From Gramella sp. MT6 (GTDB lineage Bacteria > Bacteroidota > Bacteroidia > Flavobacteriales > Flavobacteriaceae): DNA of 64,000 bases. A program made the position numbers and the translations under genes. Where the stretch lies: contig NZ_CP048410.1 in NCBI RefSeq assembly GCF_019357415.1, positions 62,001 through 126,000 of the forward strand, written 5' to 3'. The notes beneath the pieces were generated by a model. It saw only the letters and a list, made by a program, of their open reading frames with translations, made no database searches and was not told the origin of the DNA. The stretch's first letter is position 1, and the number at the start of each line of letters is the position of its first letter. Below are positions 19,151 through 27,951 of the stretch, piece after piece.

Positions 19151-20002
19151 TTAATTAAATAAACGTCTTTTGATCCTTGTTAGGAAACTACCCGAACTTT
19201 GATTCTGCAAACTAGCGATCTTTCGTTCCAATCGTCTAATTTCTCTAAAATTCTTCTGTTGTTCGAGGAATGCAAAATACATGTAATCTTCTGTCTTCGG
19301 GACTATTTTCTTTATATAAAAAAATGCCTTCTTCAGGTTTTCATCCATCAACTCTTGGTTTACAGTAAGACTTCCAGGCTGTCTCCTGTAAAAAGCCATG
19401 GGTTCATCTATGAATATAAATTCAGGGTCATCTTTAAATATGGAGACCCACATCACCCAGTCTTCTACTGCTTTTAAATCTTCAGGAAAGCGAAAAGCTT
19501 TAAATAGCTCAGCTTTAAACAATCCACAGTGAATCGGGATACTATTGGTTGCCCATTTTACCAGAATATTATTAAAGCAAAGAAGTTCTTCACTTATTAC
19601 AGAATAAGGAGGATAAGTGACCTGAAGATCATTAGTAAAGGTTCTGAAATTTGAAACAACAATAGAAGTATTGAGGTTCTCCTCAATTGCTTTTATTGAG
19701 TTCTCAAATTTTCTAAGGTCTATAGCGTCATCGGCATCTAGAAATTGAATAAAATTACCGGTTACGAGTTGAAGACCTTTATTTCTGGCGCCACTTAGGC
19801 CTTTATTTTCCTGAAACTCGTATTTAAAACGATCATCTTTCTTCACCCAGCGCCCGGCAATAGCTGCTGTATCATCATCACTGCCATCATTTATAATGAT
19901 ACATTCCCAATTCTCATAGGTCTGCCTCAAAACAGATTCCAGAGCTTCATCAAGAAAATTTGCCTGATTATAACAGGGAACGATTACGGAAATTTTAATC
20001 AT
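19151..20002 (-). CDS. Glycosyltransferase family 2
   Basis: A 283-residue GT2 with ISVIVPCYNQANFLDEALES, NWECIIINDGSDDDT near residue 33 and QFLDADDAIDLRK near residue 90, followed by SIPIHCGLF and EDWVMWV, which place the acceptor-site Asp. It shares the WEC signature with four other GT2s of the locus. The C-terminus (FREIRRLERKIASLQNQ) looks like a short coiled coil. Adjacent genes abut within 1-2 bp. Confidence 0.85.
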   Translation of the reverse strand: MIKISVIVPCYNQANFLDEALESVLRQTYENWECIIINDGSDDDTAAIAGRWVKKDDRFKYEFQENKGLSGARNKGLQLVTGNFIQFLDADDAIDLRKFENSIKAIEENLNTSIVVSNFRTFTNDLQVTYPPYSVISEELLCFNNILVKWATNSIPIHCGLFKAELFKAFRFPEDLKAVEDWVMWVSIFKDDPEFIFIDEPMAFYRRQPGSLTVNQELMDENLKKAFFYIKKIVPKTEDYMYFAFLEQQKNFREIRRLERKIASLQNQSSGSFLTRIKRRLFN

Positions 20003-20941
20003 CTATGAAAGTCTGAGTTTTAGTATCTCCTTTCCCAAAATCCCTTTTTGAGACGCCAGGTACTTATAATAATCACTGCATAATTTAAGATATTCCGGCA
20101 AACTGAGAATTTTATTTCTATAAAACACTTTGAACAACTCAAGATTCTTTCTCCTTTTTATAAATCTGAAAGAGATATCCAGATAGTCATTGAGATATTC
20201 CTTGATAAAAGGTATTTTCTCTTCCTGGTGATATTCATACAGGAATTTTGGTATATCTGCCGCGAAGTGCAGCAATGCCTCATTATATTTTAAGGCAAAG
20301 TCTTTTCTATCCCTTAGGTCTTCTACAATCCTGTATAGTGTATCCGGTTTATGCTTATTAAATACCTTAAATCTATTTCCTGCAATAAGCATGGCCCGTA
20401 TGTGGATCTCAGGATCATTTAACCGCGGATAGGCAGCATCAAACCCCCCAATAGATCTTACAAAATCGGTACGCCAGAACGTACACATCGTTTGCCAGTG
20501 AATTCTATACTGCAGAAATTCTGAAATATAATTTTTTGCTTCTGGGATCTCTAAAACCTTTCTTTCTCCTTTATGCTGTGTAAACATAGGAAAGACCAGA
20601 AACTTATCGGTCTTGTTCTCCACGGCAAGCTTTATTCTATCCTTTAAGCAGTGTGATAAGAGCATGTCATCTGAATCCAGGAAAATACAGAATTCACCCC
20701 TGGCATCCTTTAAGCCAATATTCCTGCAATGTGACGCGCCCTTAGGCAGGGTTTCCCTTTTCAGAAATCTTATCCTGGCATCTTTTACATAAAAACCCAT
20801 TAGTTCTTCAGTATGATCTGTAGAACCGTCGTCCACTACCAAACACTCCCATTCCTGATAAGTCTGTTTAAGTACAGAATCTATCGCCTGGCCTAACAGA
20901 TGAACGCGATTAAATGTGGGAATAATTATGGAGACCAACAT
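20003..20941 (-). CDS. Glycosyltransferase family 2
   Basis: A 312-residue GT2 with VSIIIPTFNRVHLLGQ, EWECLVVDDGSTDHT near residue 32, SHCRNIGL and CIFLDSDDMLLSHC near residue 88. It is another member of the WEC-signature group. It starts 46 bp after the GT4 gene upstream and ends directly against the next GT2. The C-terminal 100 residues are charged and helical-looking without a recognised domain. Confidence 0.85.
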   Translation of the reverse strand: MLVSIIIPTFNRVHLLGQAIDSVLKQTYQEWECLVVDDGSTDHTEELMGFYVKDARIRFLKRETLPKGASHCRNIGLKDARGEFCIFLDSDDMLLSHCLKDRIKLAVENKTDKFLVFPMFTQHKGERKVLEIPEAKNYISEFLQYRIHWQTMCTFWRTDFVRSIGGFDAAYPRLNDPEIHIRAMLIAGNRFKVFNKHKPDTLYRIVEDLRDRKDFALKYNEALLHFAADIPKFLYEYHQEEKIPFIKEYLNDYLDISFRFIKRRKNLELFKVFYRNKILSLPEYLKLCSDYYKYLASQKGILGKEILKLRLS

Positions 20942-20987
20942 GAGAATTTGGCTTATTTATAGGATTTTTTTAAAATAGGTAAAAAAA

Positions 20988-22232
20988 TTAGTTTAAAAGT
21001 TGAAAGTAAACTTTTTCTAGCCGATCCCCCAGAACTCTAGAATCAAAATTTTTCTTTACATAGGCTCTTCCTTCTTTACCCATTTCTCGTCTAAGAATAT
21101 TATCATTTTGAAGAATTTCAAGCTTATTTGCAAATTCGTTCAAATCATTTTCTTTTATCACGAAACCGGTTTTTCCATCCACAACCCCATATTTCATTCC
21201 TCCTGCATCTGAAATAAGAACTGGCAATTCCATAGATTGAGCCTCCTGAATAACTAATCCCTGTGTTTCAGCACGACCCTCTCTATCATATACTCCAGGT
21301 AAAATAAATACGTCTGCGTCATTCATTAATTGCACAACTTTTTCTTGAGATACAGCCCCTATACATTCAACAAATGACTCTAAATTGTTTTTAATGATAT
21401 ATTCATTAATTTCTTCTTCTAATTCACCATCCCCGGCTAATATCAATTTGAAATCATTAATCCCTTTAGCTATAAGTAATGGTATAATTTGTAGCGCTAA
21501 AAGGGGAGCTTTTAATTCTATTAATCGCCCAACAAATAAAATTTGAAAAAGGTTCCTGCTTCTCTCAGCTTCCTTTTTAAATTTTTTAGTATTAAGGCCA
21601 ACCGGTAAAATCTGTATCTCTTTTTTATTAAAAAGTTGTTCTAATAAAGATTTTGAATAGGAAGAATTCACCGTCATTAAATCTACTTCTCGAAATAATT
21701 TAGCATACCTTTCTTTTAATATATGTAGCTTAGAAGGATTTAAATCATATCCGTGAAACGTAGTTACAAATTTCGCTTTAGAGAAAAAACCTGCCCTTTT
21801 AAGATCGGCCACGAACATCCCCGATTCACCAAAATGAGCGTGAATTATATCAAAGTTTTGATCCTTTAAAATCCAGAAGTTCTCGTTAAAAAATTGAAGA
21901 TCAAAATTTTTAGTTTGATAACTAAAAAACCTAAATTTCTGTATAAATTTTTTCGGGTTGAAATATCTTATATTAGACCTCGTGGTTCTTAATAATAAAG
22001 AAAAAGCCTCCCAGTTCGTAGATCTTTTAATTTCCTTAAAAGTAGTCAAAGCTTCCAGGTTATAGTCCTTTATATTCTGATGTCGAATTGCTTCGCAATT
22101 ATGATCAAGGGCATATATTTTTACTTCATGTCCTCTTTCAATTAAATCTGCGATTTGGTTATAAATAAAAGTTTGACTAATAACCGGAAAATGACTAACT
22201 ATAAATGCAATTTTTAACTTTTCTTTACTCAC
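20988..22232 (-). CDS. Glycosyltransferase family 4, colanic-acid WcaL-like
   Basis: A 414-residue GT-B glycosyltransferase. The N-terminus (KIAFIVSHFPVISQTFIYNQ) matches enzymes of the WcaL/AmsK type. The middle has IHAHFGESGMF, and the C-terminal half has ILFVGRLIELKAPLLAL, DADVFILPGVYDREGRAETQ and GLVIQEAQSMELPVLISDAG, the usual donor-binding signature. The family transfers hexoses from NDP sugars in exopolysaccharide assembly. It is 13 bp downstream of a sulfotransferase gene. Confidence 0.87.
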   Translation of the reverse strand: MSKEKLKIAFIVSHFPVISQTFIYNQIADLIERGHEVKIYALDHNCEAIRHQNIKDYNLEALTTFKEIKRSTNWEAFSLLLRTTRSNIRYFNPKKFIQKFRFFSYQTKNFDLQFFNENFWILKDQNFDIIHAHFGESGMFVADLKRAGFFSKAKFVTTFHGYDLNPSKLHILKERYAKLFREVDLMTVNSSYSKSLLEQLFNKKEIQILPVGLNTKKFKKEAERSRNLFQILFVGRLIELKAPLLALQIIPLLIAKGINDFKLILAGDGELEEEINEYIIKNNLESFVECIGAVSQEKVVQLMNDADVFILPGVYDREGRAETQGLVIQEAQSMELPVLISDAGGMKYGVVDGKTGFVIKENDLNEFANKLEILQNDNILRREMGKEGRAYVKKNFDSRVLGDRLEKVYFQLLN

Positions 22233-22245
22233 TTTTTCCTTAATC

Positions 22246-23133
22246 TTATTTAATAGGACGGTAACCTAATATTTCTCTCATTTCTTTCGTAAGAAAATCT
22301 ATACGATCCTGAGTTTTAGAATCTAAATCATTAATAGAATTTATCTTACTTATTTGTTTACTCTTATTGATTTTAGTTCTCATTATTGTAGATAAAGAAT
22401 TAGGCTCCAAAATTTTTATCCCAAAAAATGAGGATAATCTAGTAATAGCTTCATTCTGAACATTTTTATCCTTATTAAAAATATCTTCAAAATTAAGATG
22501 GATATAATCCTTATTCTTTAAGCCATAATAAAGATGTCGGTTTGACATGTTCCAATACCAAGCAATTTTCTCTATTCTATTTAAATTTTTCCACTCCCAT
22601 GGTAATTTTTCACCTAAATCCTTTGCTGTAATTCTTTTTCGTCTGTCTGAAATACCATAAAAATCATTTTTGCCATCTCCTTGGGGGTCCTTATTATATG
22701 CAGATACACAGAAAGTCTTGAAATCTCGAGTAATGAATAAATACTTAGTAGATCTAAAATTTGAGCTAAATTCTTCTAAAACTGGATAAATAAAAGGATT
22801 TGATTCTACATATAATGGCTTTTTGAAAAATGCATACTTAACCAAATCTTTGTTAGAGTAGAAGTTTCCAATTAATTTACTTCTATAGGAAAAGATGGCT
22901 CTCTTAATTCCCTCATCAGAAACTTCAGCTAATATTTTTTGAAATGAAAGATCAAATAAGTCTGGTTTGGGCTCATGATAAACTGGATATTTCTCAAAAA
23001 CATTTTTAAAAAAAAATTCAAAAAACTTTGTCCCGGTTCTACCTGAGCTAACTATTAAAATTAAGTTTGTTCTCCGGACAACTCTGGTAACTAAAAAATT
23101 GCGAAAACTCTGTTTAATTTTTTTTCTAATCAT
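22246..23133 (-). CDS. Sulfotransferase-like P-loop protein (copy 1)
   Basis: A 295-residue protein with a PAPS-binding P-loop like that of sulfotransferases (LIVSSGRTGTKFFEFFF, residues about 27-43) and a 3'-phosphate motif resembling FITRDFKTFCVSAY near residue 155. PAPS-dependent enzymes of this family sulfate hydroxyls or amines of glycans. The gene is very AT-rich. It is the most divergent of the four sulfotransferase-like proteins here, and the acceptor is unknown. It lies 52 bp downstream of wzt in the minus-strand operon. Confidence 0.68.
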   Translation of the reverse strand: MIRKKIKQSFRNFLVTRVVRRTNLILIVSSGRTGTKFFEFFFKNVFEKYPVYHEPKPDLFDLSFQKILAEVSDEGIKRAIFSYRSKLIGNFYSNKDLVKYAFFKKPLYVESNPFIYPVLEEFSSNFRSTKYLFITRDFKTFCVSAYNKDPQGDGKNDFYGISDRRKRITAKDLGEKLPWEWKNLNRIEKIAWYWNMSNRHLYYGLKNKDYIHLNFEDIFNKDKNVQNEAITRLSSFFGIKILEPNSLSTIMRTKINKSKQISKINSINDLDSKTQDRIDFLTKEMREILGYRPIK

Positions 23134-23185
23134 TATTAACTATAAACAACTCTTCCAAATTAAATTCCTTCATTTTTGTTGTCTC

Positions 23186-24406
23186 TCATTTTAATAGTTT
23201 ATCAGATTCATAGAATGCTGATTTTAATAGAAATGGTGGCCATACTTCAATATCATCAAGTATTTGAAAAGAAAGTACATCATTAATTCTGAGTAATGGA
23301 TTACTTCCATTATTAAGAGTTACTTGAAGATTAATAACATAAACTCCTTTTGATAATTGAAGATTTGAGTGCTTTAAAATAAAAGCAATTTTTGAACCGC
23401 TCCATGAAATTCTGGAGTTTTTGTCATTTGCCCTAAATACGGCAATAGGCCTTTGTTCTTTATCAAAGATAGAAATTCGAAACTCTGGAATATTTTTTAA
23501 TGACACAGCTTCAAAAATAAATTCTATTTCAAAATCGTCATGCCATTTAAGTTGATCAATGCCTTCATGACTAATAACATTACCTATTAAAGTAGCATCT
23601 TGAAGATTAATTGATCCATCACTAAAAACCACATTTCTTTCGTTATCAGAAAATTTACTATAATAACTATCAATACCTTTTGCAACTTCTCCCCCTGAAT
23701 AAACAGGCTCTCCTTTTTCTAACAAAATAATCCTATCACATAGCCTTGAAACCTGAGGCATATTATGAGAGACAAATATTATAGCAGTATTTGGTAGAAT
23801 TTTATCTATGGTTTTAAAACATTTTAGAGCAAAACCTAGATCCCCCACCGCCAGTACCTCATCGATCAGCAACACATCGGGCTCCATCTGGGCGGCTACG
23901 GCAAATCCCAGCCTTACCCGCATACCGCTACTGTAATGCTGTACCGGCATATCTATAAACTCACGTATTTCAGCAAAATCTATGATCTCCTCCAGCTTCT
24001 CATTCACCTCCTTCCTGGTAAAGCCCAGAACCGCTCCATTATTATAAATATTTTCTCTTCCGGTAAGTATGGGATTAAAGCCTGCACCAAGTTCAATAAG
24101 CGCCCCTACCCGTCCCTTGATGATCACTCTACCTTCATCTGGCGTTATTAGCCCGTTAAGGATCTTTAAAAGGGTAGATTTTCCCGCACCGTTATGCCCT
24201 ATCAGTCCAAGGCACTCGCCTCTTCTCAACTCAAAATTAATATCCTTTAATGCCCAGAACTCCTTGGGTCTTAACCTGCGCTCTTCCTTATTCCCGGTTA
24301 GGTTAGAAAAAAGGTCTTTTACCCCGTACCATAAACTGGTCTTCAGGTCCTTGCAGAACTTCTTGGAAAGCCCTTCAACTTTTAATAAAACTTCTTTTTC
24401 TTCCAT
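23186..24406 (-). CDS. wzt: ABC transporter ATPase with C-terminal Wzt domain
   Basis: A 406-residue ATPase that powers export of a lipid-linked polysaccharide through Wzm. Seen: Walker A GHNGAGKST, signature YSSGMRVRLGFA, Walker B VLLIDEV and D-loop AVGDLGF, then a C-terminal domain of about 160 residues (after PVYSGGEVAKG) of the Wzt_C type, which reads the glycan end. The ATG at 24406 is preferred: it is 2 bp past the wzm stop, and the longer start at 24487 would overlap wzm by 79 bp. Base composition changes sharply at about 23.83 kb: GC-rich in the ATPase front, AT-rich after it. Confidence 0.92.
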   Translation of the reverse strand: MEEKEVLLKVEGLSKKFCKDLKTSLWYGVKDLFSNLTGNKEERRLRPKEFWALKDINFELRRGECLGLIGHNGAGKSTLLKILNGLITPDEGRVIIKGRVGALIELGAGFNPILTGRENIYNNGAVLGFTRKEVNEKLEEIIDFAEIREFIDMPVQHYSSGMRVRLGFAVAAQMEPDVLLIDEVLAVGDLGFALKCFKTIDKILPNTAIIFVSHNMPQVSRLCDRIILLEKGEPVYSGGEVAKGIDSYYSKFSDNERNVVFSDGSINLQDATLIGNVISHEGIDQLKWHDDFEIEFIFEAVSLKNIPEFRISIFDKEQRPIAVFRANDKNSRISWSGSKIAFILKHSNLQLSKGVYVINLQVTLNNGSNPLLRINDVLSFQILDDIEVWPPFLLKSAFYESDKLLK

Positions 24407-24408
24407 AA

Positions 24409-25248
24409 CTAGGCACTTGATCTTTCTACTATTACCGGGATGGAGATCCTGTACAATATTAATGAAACAAAGAAAACAGGAATACACACCAGGATTATAG
24501 TCATAAAATAAGGTAAGAATTCAGGCTCAGCGCCAGTAATAAAATCCCTGGTGGTAAGTATCAATGGCGTTAGAGGATTTATTTCCATGATCGTCTTCAT
24601 GATCCCATCTTCAGGGATCGCATATACCACGGGGGTAACGTACATTAAAAAACTCAGGCCAAAACTGCTTATCTTCCCAATATCCTTATATAACAATCCA
24701 AGAGGCGTTATAAATAGGCCTATCATGGTCCCGAACAATAACATTCCCAGAATACCTAGCGGGAGCAACAACAAACTCCAGTGAAAACCTAAGCCGAAAA
24801 GGAATACAAATCCCACTAGTAAAAGGATCTTCACCATAGAATTAAAAAGTAATTTATAGATCCCGGCAACAATAAGTGCTTCTTTAGGAAAATTGATCTT
24901 GCTTAACAGTCCGCGGGAAGAATTTGTACTTACGGTGGGTGAGTTGATGGCTTCTACAAGAATAGACCATAATAAGGTTCCTGAAAATGCATAGACCGGA
25001 TAAGGGATACCGGTATCTGTAAGTTTCACCGTGCCAGACAGGTTGAGGAAGACCCACACCGCAGCCGTAGCCAGCGGCGTAATAAAGGCCCAGATAATAC
25101 CTAAGTAAGACTGGCGATACTGAGCTTTTATATCTCTTTCAGCCAGTTGCCTTGATAAAAATCGCGACTTGTAAACATCAGATAAACTTTCCCTGAGGAT
25201 CTTCAGGAAGCTGCTCGTATTCTCTTTTTGATAAACTCTGGTTTCCAT
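24409..25248 (-). CDS. wzm: ABC-2 type polysaccharide exporter permease
   Basis: A 279-residue membrane protein with about six hydrophobic segments and the ABC-2 polysaccharide-export signature (RDIKAQYRQSYLGIIWAF near residues 38-55, then DIGKISSFGLSFLMYVTP). It forms the inner-membrane channel with Wzt for a completed, lipid-linked polymer. It starts 110 bp from the divergent sulfotransferase at 25359, so an operon promoter is expected there. Only a weak TATATTTC (25264-25271, minus strand) was seen. The gene is locally GC-rich. Confidence 0.93.
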   Translation of the reverse strand: METRVYQKENTSSFLKILRESLSDVYKSRFLSRQLAERDIKAQYRQSYLGIIWAFITPLATAAVWVFLNLSGTVKLTDTGIPYPVYAFSGTLLWSILVEAINSPTVSTNSSRGLLSKINFPKEALIVAGIYKLLFNSMVKILLLVGFVFLFGLGFHWSLLLLPLGILGMLLFGTMIGLFITPLGLLYKDIGKISSFGLSFLMYVTPVVYAIPEDGIMKTIMEINPLTPLILTTRDFITGAEPEFLPYFMTIILVCIPVFFVSLILYRISIPVIVERSSA

Positions 25249-25358
25249 GGGCTATTGATGTTCGAAATATACAGTTTTAATCATACTCTCCCTGAATCAC
25301 CCTACGTATTTTTAAGAAAAACATTAAAACTCTCTACAGATACTTTATGGGAAATTGA

Positions 25359-26195
25359 ATGCAAGACTTATATTTATTGTCAAGTAGCACCAGCATGAAA
25401 ATAGAGAATGCAATTATAATTCTGGGGCCCGGTAAAAGCGGTACCACCCTATTCAACAATATATTATCATTGCACAGGGATCTGTACTGGATATCCTCCT
25501 ATTTAAATAAATTCCCTGAAAAGCATTATCTGGCACTACTAAATAACCTGAACCATGTAAAGTGGATTGAAAAACAGATCAGAAATAAGAATAATTTTCC
25601 CAAACCTTCTGAATCATTCCAGTTCTGGACACATTATATTCCGCGTTTTCCATCAAACCTCAAAGAATATGATGCTGCCGAGATCGGCAATGCTATAGAA
25701 GCAGCAAGAAATATTGGTAAATACCAGAAAGGAAACAGGCTGGTTATCAAGTTTACCGGTCCTTCACGGATAGAATTCATCGAAGAGATTTTTGAGAAAC
25801 CTACGATCATCTGGATAGATAGGGATCCCCGAGCCATCGTAGCATCGTTTTTCTCCAGCAAATGGCGTTATAAAAACAGGATGGAAGTATTCAGGAACAA
25901 ACCCAGGAAAGAGATCATTGAGGAATATGCTAATTACTATGAGTGGATTAGCAAAGAGAAAGAAAGCCTTAAGCAATTTCCTTTTTTGCATGTACACTAT
26001 GAATCACTAATTGAGGATCCATTAGATTTCTTCGAGAGGATATGCTCTTTTTCGAATTTGGAATTCTACACTGATTTTAAGGAGCTGATCGAAAGCTGGA
26101 ATATAAAAAAACAGACCAACGATAAATTCTTAAGATTGTTCTCTACCGAAGAAATATCTCATATGAATTCGATTTTCGATAAGGCTAAGTCGTAA
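25359..26195 (+). CDS. Sulfotransferase family protein (copy 2)
   Basis: A 278-residue PAPS-dependent sulfotransferase-like protein. Seen: the 5'-phosphosulfate loop IILGPGKSGTTLFN (residues about 19-32) and the 3'-phosphate motif IWIDRDPRAIVASFF near residue 145. It is on the plus strand, divergent from wzm and convergent with the sulfotransferase at 26220-27086. An ATG at 25395 is an equally plausible start, since it removes a 12-residue lead before the first beta-strand. The acceptor is probably the glycan made by this locus, by inference. Confidence 0.8.
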   Translation: MQDLYLLSSSTSMKIENAIIILGPGKSGTTLFNNILSLHRDLYWISSYLNKFPEKHYLALLNNLNHVKWIEKQIRNKNNFPKPSESFQFWTHYIPRFPSNLKEYDAAEIGNAIEAARNIGKYQKGNRLVIKFTGPSRIEFIEEIFEKPTIIWIDRDPRAIVASFFSSKWRYKNRMEVFRNKPRKEIIEEYANYYEWISKEKESLKQFPFLHVHYESLIEDPLDFFERICSFSNLEFYTDFKELIESWNIKKQTNDKFLRLFSTEEISHMNSIFDKAKS

Positions 26196-26219
26196 AATAT
26201 TTCTTTAAGATATTATAAG

Positions 26220-27086
26220 CTACTTAAGCCATTGAGATAAGTCTTTATCTAATATTTGCTCTAGTTCTTCAATTTCCTTTCTGTAGTAACCAATTAGATG
26301 CTCCCTGTCTTTTTTGGAAATATGTTCCGGAACTTTATTGATTTTTCTAATAACATCCCCCACCCTTTTATCTAATAAATTTAATTTATTTGCAAAATAA
26401 TTAAGCCTGTAGTACTTGAATAATTCGCCGCTTTGGGTATAGATCGTATTCGTCTGAAAATCGAACGAGGAATTTTCTCCGAAAAATTCTAATATCTCCT
26501 TACAGGTTCTTTCAGGGTCCGTTCGAAAATCTTCAAAAAACAGCACTAATAAATTCTTCCTGTTGAAATAAGAAAGATATTCTTTTAAGTGACTGGCATA
26601 ATTACCTTTACCCAGATAATCAAAATAGGGCACCCCATTGTTTTTTTTTCTTCCTGCTATGGCATCAATGGCTTTTCTAAAGCTTCTAATGTTCTCATAT
26701 CCCATTTTAACGTTGTGCTTCCAGTCTGAATATGCTCTTTCCACTGGGTTTCTCAGGATGAGTATCAGCTTCATGTTTGAATTAAAATCTGAGATCTTTT
26801 TTGCCGTATTATCTGAATGGAAGTAGTCTACCGAAGCTTCACCTATATGTATTGATGTTTTGTTTTTGAATAGAGCTAAATACTCATTTCTATCCTGAAT
26901 GGTAGTAGCTTTGATCTGGTTCACCACCCGTGAATTACCTCGAAAATTCAGGTCTTTATCATTCCAGCAAAAAAATTTGGGCTCTTTCCTATCTGAAAAT
27001 TCTATATCGGGATGCTGAGACAGGTATTTATATAAGGATGTGGTACCGCATTTGGGAGATCCAATAATGAGAAAATTTGGTTTCAT
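26220..27086 (-). CDS. Sulfotransferase domain protein (copy 3)
   Basis: A 288-residue sulfotransferase, the most canonical of the four. The PAPS loop FLIIGSPKCGTTSLYKYL is at residues 5-22 and LILRNPVERAYSDWKHN is near residue 110, both as in heparan-type sulfotransferases. DRKEPKFFCW near residue 32 is typical too. A nine-T run (26641-26649 on the plus strand) lies in the coding sequence. It is 15 bp after the methyltransferase gene upstream, so it should be in the minus-strand operon. Confidence 0.88.
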   Translation of the reverse strand: MKPNFLIIGSPKCGTTSLYKYLSQHPDIEFSDRKEPKFFCWNDKDLNFRGNSRVVNQIKATTIQDRNEYLALFKNKTSIHIGEASVDYFHSDNTAKKISDFNSNMKLILILRNPVERAYSDWKHNVKMGYENIRSFRKAIDAIAGRKKNNGVPYFDYLGKGNYASHLKEYLSYFNRKNLLVLFFEDFRTDPERTCKEILEFFGENSSFDFQTNTIYTQSGELFKYYRLNYFANKLNLLDKRVGDVIRKINKVPEHISKKDREHLIGYYRKEIEELEQILDKDLSQWLK

Positions 27087-27101
27087 TTTTCGAAGTTAAT
27101 C

Positions 27102-27947
27102 CTACTTAATTGGATTCTTATAAATAAGAACCTGACTTCTTGCAAAAGACCTGTTTAAAAATTGTGGTAAAGAACCTTCATTCTTTAAAGCCCAGCGCTT
27201 ATATGAATTTCTACTTTCGCCCCACTTCATGATTCTACTGAAACGCTCCAATGTACCTACAGGAATTACTTTCACCTCCTTAAAGAACTCTTCACCCAGC
27301 CGTTCAAAATGAGAAGATCTAAAAGTCCTTTCTGGGTGCGGATCATTTAATTTCCACTTTAAAAATTCAGACCTGTTAAATTTAGATGGCCGTCCTTTAA
27401 CGGGAATATACCATCTAACTTTATCCAGAATTAAATTATTTACTGCGGGTTCAAAAAACCTTGCTTCACCATCCTGTTTCAAAATTCTTACGGTTTCAGA
27501 AATAAATTTTTGCTCCAGGTCCAGGTCTAAATGATGTAGAAATGCTTTTCCCACAACAAAATCGAAATACTCTGATTCAATTTCATTTTTCAGAAAATCA
27601 CCTCGAATAAATTTTATAGGATATTTGAAGTTATAACTTTCATTAAGCTTTTCAATGATTTCACCGCTTGCATCTGCTATATCGTTTGCATAAACATTTG
27701 CCCCTAAAGCCGCCATTATTGCAGCATTAACACAGTTTCCACATCCAAGTTCCATGATCCTTTTTCCTGCTATTCGATCTCTGAAATTCTCTTTGTATAA
27801 TCCAGACCAGCTGGTCTCAGTTGAAATAGCTGAATCCAGAAACTCATCCAGATTATTGATCCAATATAGAATATTCTTTATTCCATAATTAGAATAAATT
27901 TTTTCGTAATGCTGCTTATTCCTATTGATCTCTTGTTCAGCCATCAT
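27102..27947 (-). CDS. Class I SAM-dependent methyltransferase
   Basis: A 281-residue methyltransferase with MELGCGNCVNAAIMAALGA (motif I), a Methyltransf_11-like fold (YFDFVVGKAFLHHLD) and EARFFEPAVNN. It transfers methyl from SAM to an unknown acceptor, probably a sugar or lipid in the glycan pathway. I chose the ATG at 27947, four bases past the pyruvyl-transferase stop. A start at 27971 would overlap it. Confidence 0.78.
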   Translation of the reverse strand: MMAEQEINRNKQHYEKIYSNYGIKNILYWINNLDEFLDSAISTETSWSGLYKENFRDRIAGKRIMELGCGNCVNAAIMAALGANVYANDIADASGEIIEKLNESYNFKYPIKFIRGDFLKNEIESEYFDFVVGKAFLHHLDLDLEQKFISETVRILKQDGEARFFEPAVNNLILDKVRWYIPVKGRPSKFNRSEFLKWKLNDPHPERTFRSSHFERLGEEFFKEVKVIPVGTLERFSRIMKWGESRNSYKRWALKNEGSLPQFLNRSFARSQVLIYKNPIK

Positions 27948-27951
27948 TATC

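Noticed and set aside
23134-23185. Possible attachment site or IS end between wzt and the sulfotransferase
   Set aside because: No inverted repeats, target duplication or integrase gene were visible.
24069-24500. 143-codon plus-strand frame opposite wzt/wzm
   Set aside because: It is antisense to the conserved ABC cassette and has no family motif.
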